Shown here: piece after piece, positions 10,991 to 22,240 of the stretch
How positions within the stretch are numbered: position 1 is the stretch's first letter
Layout of the letters: every line of letters starts with the position of its first letter
Source of the DNA: Shinisaurus crocodilurus
Lineage: Eukaryota; Chordata; Lepidosauria; Squamata; Shinisauridae
Direction: 5' to 3'
Length of the DNA stretch: 64,000 nt
NCBI GenBank assembly: GCA_021292165.1
Contig: CM037878.1
Location: 237,675,546-237,739,545 of the forward strand
Notes under the pieces: generated by a model
Told to the model about the DNA's origin: nothing
The model's database searches: none
Seen by the model: only the letters and a program-made list of their open reading frames with translations
Position numbers and translations under genes: made by a program

Positions 10991-11680
10991 GACAAAGGGA
11001 ACTTGAGATTTTAAAAATCCAAATGTCGGCGAAACCGACAGATTTGTCCACCCAGGCACACAGTTGTGACTGGTTTGCTCTTAAATGTCTGGTTTTGAAT
11101 CCCTGTGTATTTGACCACATTTGGGTGTGGTTTTCAGTGATGGCAATCCTGTTGTGCTTTTTTGGCAAAGGCTGGGGGATCTTGGGCAGCTCTGTGGCCC
11201 ACAGACCATGGGTTGTGCACACCTGCTATAGATGCAGATTTAATAGATCAGGGATGGCCTGGCCTCCTAATCCAAAGGCCTCAGGTGGTGACTGGAACTT
11301 ACTGACCACATTCTCTTTCAGCCATACAGAGACAAATTTGTGTGTAGTGCTCATTAGCTGTAGCTTCCTTTTCCCTTTCTATTTTAGAGCATGCAGTGTA
11401 CATAATTTGCAAGTGTGGTACCATCATGAAGATAACTTATTCCTGATACAGTCAATGAAGTGTGGTGCTTTCTTATATGCCTTTCATCTGGACTTTAGGA
11501 AAAATGGGACAATAATGCATCAAATCAATGCCCATTCTTTGAGATCTAAAAGGCATACTTTATGTAGCTCCCATAAATTTGGTTGCGTGGATTGATTTTT
11601 TTTCTTCCTTCACAAATAATTAAACATGATATGATACTCTACAGAAATGAACAGGCTCTGAGAGTCTGTGGGTGCCCAGG
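10991..11680. other. no recognisable gene
   Basis: A 190-codon plus-strand frame (11023-11595) crosses this stretch, but it has no family motif and overlaps a similar frame on the other strand. I do not call it a gene. Confidence 0.4.
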
Positions 11681-11741
11681 ACTGCTATTGCGATCCTGTG
11701 TAGCCTTACATGGGAGTAAGACCCACTGAAAACAGTGGATC
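11681..11741. repeat. family A palindromic repeat, partial
   Basis: The core GCGATCCTGTGTAGCCTTAC, GGGAGTAAGACCCACTGAAA matches family A. A C10 run follows. Confidence 0.55.
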
Positions 11742-12164
11742 CCCCCCCCCCGAAGTAAAAGAACATAAGATAGAGCTCTAAATAACCAAGGCATCTGAGT
11801 GTACAATGAGCCTCAAAGCAGTCTGCAAAAGGCTGCATAGCTAGTAACCAAGATGATTTTTTCTGAGTCTCAAGAAAAACTCCTCCCCCCCACCAGCCGC
11901 ATGTTTCCAAATTTCATTCATTAGTCACACAAAATTACAAACATGTTTGTATACTGCACATGATACCGAACCAGCTGTTTACACACTTGCCAGCATATAA
12001 GAGCATCGACTCAGCTCCCTCCTATATCTAATTCAGAACATGCTTACAACGGCAGTGTGAAGAATTTTCTTGACTGAAAATGGAAAAGAGCTGCTCTCAT
12101 TGTAAGACACTTGAATATTTTCCAGTGCATCTTAGGCAGTGCAGTTCACTGAGGCTAGCTGTAG
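11742..12164. other. no recognisable gene or repeat
   Basis: No coding motif or transposon terminus was seen. Confidence 0.4.
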
Positions 12165-12530
12165 CCCTCTGAAGCTGGAGGATTACGGGTATCCTATGGA
12201 GGGCGGGCGGAACCCGGAAGCAAAGGTTGCCGCTGTGCTTCTCCTGCCCCGCAAAACACTTAGCCGATTTCAGCCGTCTAAGTGTTTTGCCCTGGAGCAT
12301 GAGGAGAGTTGATAGAGGCGGAGCTTGTCTCCTCCTCCGTGCCCCCTCCCTGTCCCCCTCCCCACCCCCAAAATGCCATCTCTGAGGTTTCTCTTGCGAC
12401 CTCGGAGCACTGGCTGCGAGGGTGGAGGGAGGGCGCTCTGACCTCGGAGCGAGTTTCTGAGGTTGGAGCTGGGGCTCCGAATTATCCTATGCCCATCTAG
12501 ACTCTGTGTAGCAGCCATAGGATTGTGCCC
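12165..12530. repeat. GC-rich interspersed repeat, family C
   Basis: The segment contains TGCTTCTCCTGCCCCGCAAA and an internal inverted repeat around AAAACACTTAGCC and GTCTAAGTGTTTT. It ends ATAGGATTGTGCCCTTAGGG. In reverse complement it aligns in order with 37.1-37.55 kb (a terminal GCAATCC, the GGGCAGnAGnAGCA block and CATAGGAT). It may be a nonautonomous DNA transposon; no duplication was found. Confidence 0.55.
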
Positions 12531-12610
12531 TTAGGGTTTTTCTTCTTCTTCTTAGCTCTAAGTAATTCTTTATAGTACATGTTCATCATCATCATAAATA
12601 AAAACATACT

Positions 12611-12740
12611 GGGTTGGATCCAGACTTAGTTATGTTTCAAGAGGACCCATTTGAAATGAATGGGACTGAAGTTAGACATAAATCCTCATTGATTTCAACG
12701 GGTCTATGTAATCTAAACATGGCTAGGTATGGACCAACCC
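12611..12740. mobile_element. short palindromic MITE
   Basis: The ends are inverted: GGGTTGGATCCAGAC at the left and GTATGGACCAACCC at the right. The interior carries GAATGGGACT and CATTGATTTCAACGGGTC, also inverted. A similar arrangement occurs at 18.47-18.58 kb. Confidence 0.65.
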
Positions 12741-13365
12741 ATTATACTGGTTCTAATGACATTGTGATTTTAGAAAACAATGCAGAAAGGCCTTGCTGAA
12801 ACATTTTTTTAGCATTACTGTTATTGTCAGAGGATTTACAATTCACCTAGTTTTGTATCTAACCTAAGCATCTAATTGTTATTTCATGTTCTCTTATTCT
12901 GTCATTATTTCTGTTGGTACAAGGCAATAGAAAATGGATGAATTAATGTTGAATCCTGCTCACACACAGATAATATAAACCCATTTATTCCCATCACAGG
13001 GATTATTTGAGTCCTTCATATATTGTTGCTATGAATTTAATCACTTCCTTGAAAGTATACAAGAAGATATTTTTTTCTCAAATGCTTCATTTCAGTGCAT
13101 GCAAGGAAATGGCAGCACGGCTTAACTTGTTAAAATGCAAATAGAAAATCAGAATAAGATTTTTTAAAAAGAATGAGGTTAAGATTTTATACTGTTTCAG
13201 AACTTTACTCTGGAGTGGCCCTATTGACTTTCTGTGAGAGGCTTTGTCAAGTGGACTGCTGCTGAAAGTTAGGGTGTGTGTGAGGTCTGAAAACTATTTG
13301 ACTGCATTTAATGCATTTCTGCATCTTTCAGTACTTCCAAGTGGAGACACTGGTATTATGCTGAT
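12741..13365. other. no recognisable gene or repeat
   Basis: AT-rich unique-looking sequence with no coding motif. Confidence 0.4.
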
Positions 13366-13732
13366 CAGGGCAAGCTTCAGGGGGGTAGGCATGGTTGGGC
13401 ACCTGCCGGGGGCCCATATCCCAGAAGTGGCATTCTAATGGCCCACTGACAAAAGCCCCTTGGAGCTGTTCCCCTCTTCACTATTTCAACCTGCTTATTC
13501 ACCTGCTTTTCACTCTGGCATAGACAATGGTGATGATGAGAAGGAGGAGCAGTAGATGCCGCTGCCTACTTGCTCACTGCCTGTCAAGCAAGCAAGTGGT
13601 AGCCATGATGAGAAAGAGGATGAGGAGCAATAGCAGCTGCTGGCAATAGGAGTGAGAACGTAGACTCACTGAGTGAGGAGACTCACTGAGGGTGTCTTCC
13701 CAAGGGCCCTCAAAAACCTCGAGCCAGTTCAG
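13366..13732. mobile_element. hAT-type MITE, family B
   Basis: It begins CAGGGCAAGCTTCAGG, has GGTAGGCATGG, GGGGGCCCA, GCCCACTGACAAAAGCCCC and CCCAAGGGCCCTCAAAAACC, and ends GAGCCAGTTCAG, an eroded inverted copy of the start. It aligns along its length with 8022-8337. No target duplication was found. Confidence 0.65.
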
Positions 13733-13751
13733 CATATACCTTCGGTGTACA

Positions 13752-14545
13752 GAAGAACATTAAAAAATGCCATGCTGGATCAGACCAAGGGTCCATCTAG
13801 TCTAGCATTCTGTTCACACACAGTGGCCAACCAGCTGCCCACGGGAAACCCACAAGCAGGACATGAGTGCAGCAGCACCCTCCCGCCCACATTCCCCAGC
13901 AACTGGTGTACATAGGCATACTGCCTCTGATCGTGGAGGTAGTGAAGACCCATCAGGATTAGGAGCCATTGATAGCCTTCTCCTCCATGAATTTGTCCAA
14001 TTCCCTTTTAAAGCCATCCAGATTGGTAGCTATCACTACATCTTGTGAAGTGAATTCCATAGTTTAACTATGTGCTCTGTGAAGAACTACTTCCTTTTAA
14101 ATGTCCTGAATCTCCCACCAATTAGCTTCATGAGATGACCCCAGGTTCTAGTATAATGAGAGAGGGAGAAATGTGTCTCTCTATCCACTTTCTCCACACC
14201 ATGAATAATTTTGTACACCTCTATCATATCTCCCCTCACTCACCTTTTTTCTAAGCTAAACAATCCACACGGTTGTAATCTTTCCTCACAGGGGAGTTGC
14301 TCCAGCCTCTTGATCATTTTTCCAACTCTACCATGCCCTTTTTTAGGTGTGGTGACCAGAACTGTACACAGTATTCTAAGTGTGGCCACACCATAGATTT
14401 GTATAAGGGGAGTATGATCTTGGCAGTTTTATTTTCAATTCCTTTCCTAATTATGCCTAACATGGAATTTGCCTTTTTCACAGCAGCCACACAGTTACAC
14501 ACAGATGACATTTTCACACACTGAAGAGCTGCATCAGCACTAGTC
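13752..14545 (-). mobile_element. CR1-like LINE 3' portion
   Basis: On the minus strand the segment runs from a CR1 RT C-terminus ([33 protein letters not shown], 14547-14317) into a long 3' region. The 3' terminus at 13752 reads, on the plus strand, AGAAGAACAT followed by GGATCAGACCAAGGGTCCAT. This copy shows what the target of the large hAT insertion at 24,990 looks like without the insert. Confidence 0.82.
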
Positions 14546-14770
14546 ATACAGTATGCAGAACCTGCTTTGTGCTAAGAAAGGAAGCAGAACAAAGCTAAAC
14601 TGTCTTTCTTCTTTACTGACAGAAACACATGGAGATGCTGTGATGGGAAAAGCTGAAGCCATTCCATTTTTACCTGCCATGCAGCTGTTAGAAGCTAAAC
14701 GCCTCTACGAGTAAAAGGGGTAGCTCTATTAGTAGTGTGCCCTAAGAGAGTTTTCATATGAGGAGTTGAA

Positions 14771-14867
14771 AGTGCAATTCTACACATTTCTACTCATACT
14801 CATAAGTAAGTCCCATTGAATTCAGCGGGTCTTACTCCCAAGTATGTGTATATAGAATTGCAGCCTT
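14771..14867. repeat. family A palindromic repeat, best copy
   Basis: The element begins GTGCAATTCTACACATTTCT and ends GTGTATATAGAATTGCAGCC, with a symmetrical core AAGTAAGTCCCATTGAATTC and GCGGGTCTTACTCCCAAGTA. The two halves are inverted copies. It serves as the reference for family A in this window. Confidence 0.75.
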
Positions 14868-15157
14868 AAATTGGTTGTGCTTAACTCTCATGATGTGAGT
14901 CCCACTCATTAAAGTCTTCCTCTGAGGCCCTTATTCACCATGGTCCCCCAACTTTGGAAGTTAGGTTGGGGGAAACAGGACAGAAAGTCTCCCTGCCAAT
15001 GGAACACTCTCCCCAGAAGGGATTACCGAGCACTGACTTTGATGTTGGGTGCTTCCAGACAAGGCTTTTATGATGCCATCATCCTGCCTTGATGTCATGC
15101 CCCCACTAGAGGCATCCTCCTTCTCTGAAGAGCTAGAGCTTTCAGAGATGATTCCCA

Positions 15158-15319
15158 GGAATCACCAGTGCTTTTTTTCTGGAGAAAAAGGTACCGGAAC
15201 TCTTGGATTACATTTCCTCGGGAGTAGATGGCGATTAAATTGTAATGCAATTAATAGAAGAAAAGGTGCTGGAACTCAGTTCCGGTGAGTTCCACCAGAA
15301 AAAAAGCCCTGGGAATCAC
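15158..15319. mobile_element. 146-bp hAT-type MITE with 8-bp target duplication
   Basis: The element proper is 15166-15311. It begins CAGTGCTTTTTTTCTGG and ends CCAGAAAAAAAGCCCTG, its near-exact reverse complement, with inner inverted motifs ACCGGAACTC and GTTCCGGTGAGTTCC. It is bounded by GGAATCAC at 15158-15165 and 15312-15319, an exact 8-bp duplication. TIR sequence, size and duplication length all fit a nonautonomous hAT element. Confidence 0.9.
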
Positions 15320-15854
15320 CCACATCTCCTGGGGGAGATGACCTCAGATCTATCTCTGCAGGAGGAGCTTTGCCTCTGATGTGGAAGCAGGGCAACCACC
15401 TAGCCCCCGAGAGCATCATAATTTCAGGAGGCAGGCCAGTAGGGTTCCTTGGTTGAGGAGTGCTTGGTTGAGGAGGGCTCCACAAGAGGAATTGACTCCT
15501 CAGGAGGAAGGTCCTCCTCATGAGTAGAACTGTTGCTAGAAGGCTCTATGATCTATGAAATCTATAAGGCTGGTAATGAATTACAGCTGGAAGTTCTAGC
15601 TGTATAGGCCTTCAGTCAAAAAGTACAAGCTGCTGAAAACAGTATCTTGCTTTCAGTGACTTGTATTCAGGGAAACAAAGAGGTTGCAAAAGGGCAGGTT
15701 GCATTTTGGCATAGCTCTAGTTAGAAATGACTGAAATAAAATTAAGTTGGTCTGTAATGTGAATGCAAAATCAACATTAACTACAATGCACATCCATTTC
15801 CCCATGTGCAGTAGATGTGCACTGAGCATTAAGAACATTCACCTGTGGCACAGA
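15320..15854. other. no recognisable gene or repeat
   Basis: No domain motif or transposon terminus was seen in this stretch. Confidence 0.4.
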
Positions 15855-16184
15855 GTGAGGGACAAACTACACATGCCCATGTGAATGCAGGATTTTTCTT
15901 TCACAAGTAGCCAACATGGGTTTCCGATCTGGATGGGGATCCTGGAGTAGAAGGGCTTTAAACCTTTGCTCCCATTGAGATTCTGTTCTGGATTCTGCTC
16001 CTGAAGTTAATGGGAGCTTCCCTCCTCCATGAAACTTCAAGTTGCAGCACTGCAGCCCTTCCTCCCACCCCAATCTGGGTTGGGACTGCAGCAGGGGGCA
16101 ATGCTAGGGTCTTGATCTGGATGCTGCCACCCTTTGCTAGCTATTTATGAAAGAAAAATCCTGCACTCAAGGGCAAACCATATG
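15855..16184. mobile_element. palindromic MITE
   Basis: The left arm contains TGCAGGATTTTTCTTTCACA and GATCTGGATGGGGATCC. The right arm contains their inverted forms, GATCTGGATGCTGCC and TGAAAGAAAAATCCTGCA, in the expected order. The inner part repeats CCAATCTGGGTTGGGACTGC. The element is an old inverted-repeat transposon without a clear target duplication. Confidence 0.65.
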
Positions 16185-16219
16185 ATTACATTCCTGCTCA
16201 ATTTTTAAGAACACATTTG

Positions 16220-16600
16220 GAGGCTCTTCTTGGGTTCTGCTGCCCAAAATGATTCAATGGGTGACTACCAGGGAAAGAGCCTCCTCCGTAGTGGCCCCCT
16301 GTCTGTGGACATCCTTCCCAGGGAGATCCCCCTGGTGTCTTCACTGTATACATCTAGATATCAGGTTAAGAGTTTCCTCTCCCAGCAGACATTTAATTTC
16401 TAATCTAGTGTTCTGGTTATTAAGCTGTCTCTTTAATATTCTTAAGATTTTAATTTTTTTATAATTTTATATTTTTTATATTTTCATTTTTGTATCTATT
16501 GTTTTGGCAATTATCTGGGTTTTTAAAACAACTGTAAGCTGCCCCAAGGGCATCTGCCAGTTGAGTGATATATAAATTTAATTAATTACTTATTAATATT
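16220..16600 (+). mobile_element. L2-clade LINE 3' end
   Basis: A short frame keeps the L2 RT C-terminus pattern (TTRERASSVVAPCLW), followed by an AT-rich 3' UTR with CTGTAAGCTGCCCCAAGGG and GATATATAAATTTAATTAAT at the end. It is 5'-truncated. Confidence 0.75.
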
Positions 16601-17739
16601 TATTGATTTTATTAATAAAATTTATTTAATAACAACAACCACCACTGGTTGGCCCCAAGGAAAGGGGAGGATCAAACACATGTAACAGTTGTAAGCAGGA
16701 AAATGCAATATAGCACAATTGTATATATGGCTGGGGAATGCTGGGAGTTGTAGGACTTTTTCCTGTCTAAACATGCATAGGATTGCACCCTTAATCATAT
16801 ATGTCTGTGTTGGGCTATCAATCAGTATTGCCACTGTAACATTCTGAGTGTGGTGTGTGTAAGAACAAATAAACCCTTATTTGCTCATGCAGTGAAACAT
16901 TAGACCATATTGTAAACATGTTTCAAGCATGTCAATGCTTCAGGCCCATACATCAATCACTAACTAGCTATGCCCTGGAGAAATTTCAGGAAAGCATCCA
17001 CAGCAGTTTTTTACAAATGTAATAATTACTGAAAATTAAGTAGCAATTACACTATTCAATAGGTAATTATATATAGTGTGTGTGTATATATACACACACA
17101 CATACTGTCATATAATTGCTAAGGAACAGATTTAGTAGCTCGCATTACTCGACATTCATTGTTCATGGTATTGAAGAAGAGCCACTTGAGCGCAGCTACT
17201 TGCATGACTTTTGTAAACCCTGCATCCCATTCAATAAGCACCACCATAGAAATAAATGGTTGCTGATATGACAGGGGTGCAATGGGGTGCAGTGGATGGA
17301 ATCAGAACTCAAAAGGTCATGATGAGCAACAGAAGGCTAATGCCGCTGGAAGTCTAATTGATCATTATTAGTCAATCTAGATACCCCTAGAAGTTCTAAT
17401 CTATTTTCCCCATAGCCGGCTGATTCCTGCTAACAATTCTGTAATTGTTTCATACCCAAAACTGAAGGATGTAGTGTGCTCTCTGTGTGTGTGTGTACAT
17501 GTAATATAAGTTAATAAACAGTTTTGCACATGATATTTTTTCATTGCACTATTTCACATAATGATTGAGAATGGGGGTGCTATTTGAGAAAACAACTTGA
17601 GGTGACTGTCTCCCTTTCCTAAACAGTGCTGCTGCTTCTCCCATTCACCCCACCCCCCAAATATGATAAAAGGTAACACGCTTTGCATCTTTTGAACATA
17701 TTATTGAATCAGTGCAGGAGATATACAGCAAGCACAATT
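16601..17739. other. no recognisable gene; small TA/CA palindrome
   Basis: The only notable structure is a short TATATATAGTGTGTGTG / CACACACATA palindrome near 17073-17104 and a short GT run near 17483. A 30-base fragment near 16765-16795 resembles one end of family A. Confidence 0.4.
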
Positions 17740-18190
17740 GGAGTTTCCCACTAGGGATAGACAAACCTGTCGATTTCAGTTTCTTTCAGTTTCTCATTTT
17801 TTCAGTCTTAAGTTTGGTTTGTCCTGAACTTTGAAATTATTATTTTTTTTTTTAATCTGCATGAACATTGGTATACATGTTTGTGTACATTTCTCCCAAT
17901 ACGGACTTTTTTTAATGCAATTTTGTCTGGCACACACATTTTTGCTGGCACATTTCTTAATATAATGCATTTTTAAATATTATTTCCCTAATATATGCAT
18001 TTTTGTGTGCATGCTTCCCTAATATACACATTTTGTGTGCATATTTTGATTGAACTCCATTACAAAATTTGGGGAAGTGCAAATTTTTAAGGATAACTGG
18101 GTTTCAGTTTGTGTGTTGATTTGAAACTGCAAAATTAGGAAAGTTCACATTAAACTGCAAATCAAACTAATTTCTCCCCATCTTGAATTA
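17740..18190. repeat. AT-rich interspersed repeat, family D
   Basis: The stretch has repeated short motifs of the type GCATTTTTGTGTGCATG and ACACATTTTGTGTGCATAT, flanked by CTAGGGATAGACAAACC on the left and TTTGAAACTGCAAAATTAGG plus ATTTCTCCCCATC on the right. Related text occurs at 36.0-36.3, 38.2-38.4 and 39.4-39.7 kb. The class is uncertain; inverted text near the ends suggests a DNA element. Confidence 0.5.
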
Positions 18191-18375
18191 TGACACAACT
18201 TGTGCTTGTGGATCTTTGATTTCCATTGCTGGCTATGAGGAAAGGCTGGGCTCATGGTTTGCTGGATAAGAGTCTCTATGCCATGGGACCAATGACTGAA
18301 TAAGCCTATGTGCATGCAACTTCATTGAAAGCAATGGACCTTATATCCAAGCAACTGGCCTTATATCCAGAGTAA

Positions 18376-18582
18376 GATTGCAATCCTGCACACACTTTCT
18401 TGTATGTAAGTCCTGTTTAACTCAGTGGGACTTCTGAGCAGACATGTATAGGATTCTGCTGTAAATTAGTCACGGTTTAATCCCATTGAAATCAATGAGG
18501 GGTAAGGTAGCTGTGACAAGCTTGACCCCTTTATTTCAATGGGACTAAAGCATGGCTAACTTTGTCAGATCTAAGCCAATGT
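18376..18582. repeat. family A repeat followed by a second palindromic repeat
   Basis: 18376-18463 has the family A ends (GCAATCCTGCACACACTTTC and ACATGTATAGGATTCTGC). 18470-18582 is a separate inverted repeat with AATCCCATTGAAATCAATGA and TTTCAATGGGACTAAAGCAT arms, similar in plan to 12611-12740. Confidence 0.6.
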
Positions 18583-18808
18583 GTTTAGATTTCTTCGCAC
18601 CCCTACATTAGAAATATATGCATGTTTCATTGAAATGATGACCAACAAAAGCTGGTGGGGCTTCAATTATAATCTGTTCCTGTTATATTACTAATACTTT
18701 ACAGAGTCAGAGAAATCTGAGGAAATCACACCCACTCCCTGTTTTGAAACACATGTGATTTCTCAGGTTGTTATAAGGGGGGGGGGAACAACTGCACCAC
18801 ACTGACAG

Positions 18809-19042
18809 CCAGTGTGGTGTAGCAGATTAGTGTTGGACTGGGACTCTGGAGACCCAGGTTCTAGTCCCCACTTGGTCATGAAGCTCACTGGGTGACTTTG
18901 GGCCAGTCACAGACTCTCAGCCTAACCTACCTCACAGGGTTGTTGTGAGGATAAGATGGAGATGAGGAAGACCATGTAAGGTGCCTCGGATTCCTTGCAA
19001 GAGGAAAAAGGCGAGATATGAATGTAATAATAAATAAACAAA
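18809..19042 (+). mobile_element. tRNA-derived SINE with L2-like tail, near full length
   Basis: The head GCCAGTGTGGTGTAGCAGAT supplies an A-box-like start and GGTTCTAGTCC a B-box. The body has CATGAAGCTCACTGGGTGAC, GGGCCAGTCACAGACTCTCA, GCCTAACCTACCTCACAGGG and TTGTTGTGAGGATAAGATGG. The 3' part has AAGGCGAGATATGAATGTAA followed by an AATAAATAAAC tail, like an L2 3' end, which suggests mobilisation by L2. It is the most complete copy of this SINE in the window. Confidence 0.85.
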
Positions 19043-19049
19043 TTACCCT

Positions 19050-19570
19050 AAAATGCACTGTGTTGGAGAAGATGTCAGGAACTTGGTGCTTATGCTCATA
19101 TGTGGTGGAGTTGTAAAAGCGTACTGGATTTTTGGAACAAATTTTTTGTAGAAATTTCAGAAATTATTGGTATTAATTTGGAGGTATGTATTTAATTTTT
19201 ATTTATTAATTTGGATGTCAGTATTCAATTATAGATTGGTACAAACAGGTGTGGGATATTGCTTTAAATGATAAATTAACATGTAGTATCAAATGTAAAA
19301 AGGGACAATTAAAGAAAAATAATTTTAAGGATATATGGGGACCATTTCTAGATTATGTTTTAGTAAAGGGAAAGGGGAGTAAACCATGTCAAGATATGAT
19401 GTATTTTTGGAATATTGAATAATGATGGATTATGAGGATAGAATTACTTTTTGGCCCCGTGGTGATGGGTGCACTTTGGAGTTATATGGATGGGGGGGGG
19501 TTGTGTGTGTTTATTTGTTTTATATAATGTATGTAATAAAGTTAAATAAATTTTTTTTAAAAAAAGTAAA
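19050..19570 (+). pseudogene. L1-clade ORF2 C-terminus and 3' end
   Basis: Frames broken by stops and indels give WNKFFVEISEIIGINLE-like text after a damaged CWRC...HMWW.C motif, then WYKQVWDIALNDKL and FKDIWGPFLDYVL. These are the usual last segments of L1 ORF2. The 3' end is GTAATAAAGTTAAATAAA followed by T/A runs. It is 5'-truncated and cannot be translated whole. Confidence 0.75.
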
Positions 19571-20021
19571 AGGACTTGGCTGGCACTGGGAAGAACTCTC
19601 AGAGCCTGCTGAGTCCTGGCTTCACGCATGCATCAACCCCAGGGGGGACAATGTGCACCATGCAAAAGAACTTGGCTGGTGTTGGGAAGAGCAGTCGCTC
19701 CTCCTAGCACCAGCCACTCACGGCCTGCCTCCCTATTGTTATCTCAGATCTGAGATCACAAATAACAGTGGGGATTTCTCCAGGGGGCAGGGGTTGGAGG
19801 CCACAAGCCTTAGCAGAGGCACTGCTAAGTAAATGATACTGCAAAAAGTAAATGATACTGCAGAAGAGTAAGCAAACTATGGAGGCTTGCTCCTATCAGC
19901 TTACATAGTGCACTAGGCTTGGCATTTCATGTTACTGTACTGCATCCAAAAGTTTACACTGTTCATTTCCCCCCACCCCACCCCAGCAGACTTCCCATTC
20001 AAAAGGGGGCCTTGAGACAGG
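19571..20021. other. no recognisable gene or repeat
   Basis: A duplicated phrase (AAATGATACTGCA near 19831 and 19849) is the only pattern. No coding motif was seen. Confidence 0.4.
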
Positions 20022-20170
20022 CTAGAATCATAAAGTTGGAAAGGACCTCAAAGGCCATCTAGCCTGACCTGCTGTCAGTGCAGAATATCTGATCCCTGAT
20101 CATGGCCATCCTGTCTCTGTTTAAATGAAGGAAAGTCCACTACCTTTTGAGATAGTTTCTACATAAGTTG
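20022..20170 (-). mobile_element. CR1 LINE 3' tail
   Basis: The plus strand reads TAGAATCATAAAGTTGGAAA, GGACCTCAAAGGCCATCTAG, CCCTGATCATGGCCATCCTG, the reverse complement of a CR1 3' terminus. Confidence 0.75.
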
Positions 20171-20876
20171 ATGGCCCACAAATTTTGTATTGTATTTTGT
20201 ATTGTGTGATGTGATATTTGCCTATTGCAGGCGTGACTTCCTGTCATTTACAGGTTCTCATACTGTTTACAGCCCTTCCTTCATCTCATACATGAGCAAT
20301 AATCATGGCTATTTGTGTACAAGGGACCTCCAGATATTCCAAGGTACTATTTGCATGGACTCTACATGCAGTCTGGAGCCCTTGAATATGGAGACTCCTG
20401 AAGCAAACAATTGGGTGTACAAGCTCAGGCTCAAAGCAAATTGAACCTTTCAACATGTGGAGATTGTGGGCAGGGCCTCTGGGTATCACCTTCATTTGTA
20501 TCCAAACATTAGAAAGGCTATAGTTAAGAGAGATGCACAATTACTGCCTCCATGGAGCAGCTGGGGAACAGTATGCCACCCATAGAGGGTAAGATCGATT
20601 TATAACAACTAATGATAATATGGTGTAGTAATATTTTCCCAAGTGTACTGTTTCTTATGTGCTTAAAGAGTTTCACATGCATTCTTGTTTCAAATTAATG
20701 CCTATAAAAGTGCTGTCAGGTATACAAGTAATTTCATCATCCCCTCATTACAGATGGGGAAGGAAGAGGCTGAGAGACAATGGCTTGCCTAAGGCCACCA
20801 AAGCTCTTTGCTGAGGTGTGATGTGAATCGGTGACTCCCGAGCATGTAGCTCATGTTCTCAACTATTATTCTACAA
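20171..20876. other. no recognisable gene or repeat
   Basis: No domain motif or transposon end was seen. Confidence 0.4.
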
Positions 20877-21212
20877 CAGCCTTCTCCAACTGGATGCCCT
20901 CTAGATGTGTTGGACTGCAACTCCCATCATTCCCAGCCAGAATGGCCATGCTGGCTGGAAATGATGAGAGTTGCCAGTGCAGGCTGGTGGCTCCAATGTC
21001 AGCAGGGCTGTGTATCCACTCCAGGTTTTATTCCAAACTTTAAAGGAGCTATCCATGGTGCTGAACCATATCCCCAAAATAGGTTCAGTACCACAGATAG
21101 CTCCTTAAAAGTTCAGAGCAAAATCTGGAGTGGCTTCACAGCCCCACTGACACTGGAGCAAATCAGCCTCCACCAAGTTGCCATCTGGAGGTCACTCAGT
21201 TGGAGAAGGCTG
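20877..21212. mobile_element. palindromic hAT-like MITE, interrupted by a second MITE
   Basis: The outer element begins CAGCCTTCTCCAACTGGATG, continues with GTTGGACTGCAACTCCCATC, and ends ACTCAGTTGGAGAAGGCTG, its inverted start. Its right half is separated from the left by the 200-bp element described next. The outer family is the same as 31.1 kb, 33.1 kb and 23.7 kb. Confidence 0.8.
20976..21175. mobile_element. 200-bp palindromic MITE nested in another MITE
   Basis: The left arm (GGCTGGTGGCTCCAATGTCA, GGGCTGTGTATCCACTCCAG, AAAGGAGCTATCCATGGTGC) is mirrored by the right arm (TAGGTTCAGTACCACAGATA, CTGGAGTGGCTTCACAGCCC, AATCAGCCTCCACCA). AGTTGCC is found directly before (20969-20975) and after (21176-21182), so the target site is recognisable. 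A second copy of this family lies at 44.56-44.77 kb. Confidence 0.8.
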
Positions 21213-22109
21213 TACAGTCAAAGGATGCATTTTATTCTTGTGACTCAGGACTGATCTACAAATGATTTACTAGCCATGGTTATAATTGAAAAATCCTTGA
21301 ACTCCAGAAAAACTGATGATTCACACATCAGGAAGTAACATCCAAAAACTTCATATGGTGTGTTTTGGTTGGTTGGTGACTCTCATTTGCTTTCCTCTCT
21401 GTAGAATATGAGTCGAAAGTAAAGATCTTCTCCTTTAGAGAGAGTTTCCAGCCTTTCTCAGAGGGTAGCGCCCTTCCTTACTCTTGTCAAGAACAGGGAG
21501 TAATCTCTGACTCTCTTCCAGTATTCTCTCAGGAAAACTATTTTCCATTGCGAGTGACTGCCAAGTACATAATGGTCATATTGTTTCCGTATACATACTC
21601 ATTGCCTTACAAACGATTACATAATGCTTTGGAATGTCTCACAGATAATATACAAGCAAAGCATGCTACTGTATGTTTTTCAGTCATTATTTTTTTCTTT
21701 AAAAAAAATAATAATCACACCCTCCCCCTACCCCAGCCTCCACTTAACAGTGATTGGTTGTGGTAATCTTGGATGATGGAAGCAAGTGGTGGCAAGATCA
21801 AGGCCAAGACATTTAAGGCATAATAATAATACCATTTCAGGGGGCTTAAATGGTCTGGGAGACTGGGAGTGATTCAGAGAGTGGTCGACAATCCCCCAAA
21901 GCCTTGGATGTGCTGTACAAGGAGCTCTGAATCCAAGGTGAACTGTGTCCTAGTCTTAGCTGAGGCACATGTTTATAAGAGCTGTAAATAATGATAGCAA
22001 CTTGGATCCTAAGATAGAGAACAGACAGATGTTCTCCCCTGCACCCCCAGAAAAGCTTCTCTAGAAGGTCGGGGGGCCCACCTGAACAATGTGGGATGAG
22101 CAGAGCCGG
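21213..22109. other. no recognisable gene or repeat
   Basis: No domain motif or transposon terminus was seen. A C-rich spot lies near 21721. Confidence 0.4.
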
Positions 22110-22240
22110 TGTCAAGGGTAGGCATGGTCAAGCACCTGCTGAGGGCCCACACAGCGCATACCAGCAGGGACCCAGTAACAAAAGCCCCCTGGATTTGCTC
22201 CTCCACTTCACCTGCCTCTTGCTCTGGCCCAGTGTAAAGA
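22110..22240. mobile_element. hAT-type MITE family B, left-end fragment
   Basis: CAGAGCCGGTGTCAAGGGTA, GGCATGGTCAAGCACCTGCT, GAGGGCCCACA and AACAAAAGCCCCCTGGA match the left part of family B. The right end is missing. Confidence 0.6.

Noticed and set aside
11023..11595. 190-codon plus-strand frame
   Set aside because: No family motif, and a comparable frame exists on the other strand; the downstream part is AT-rich noncoding-like text.
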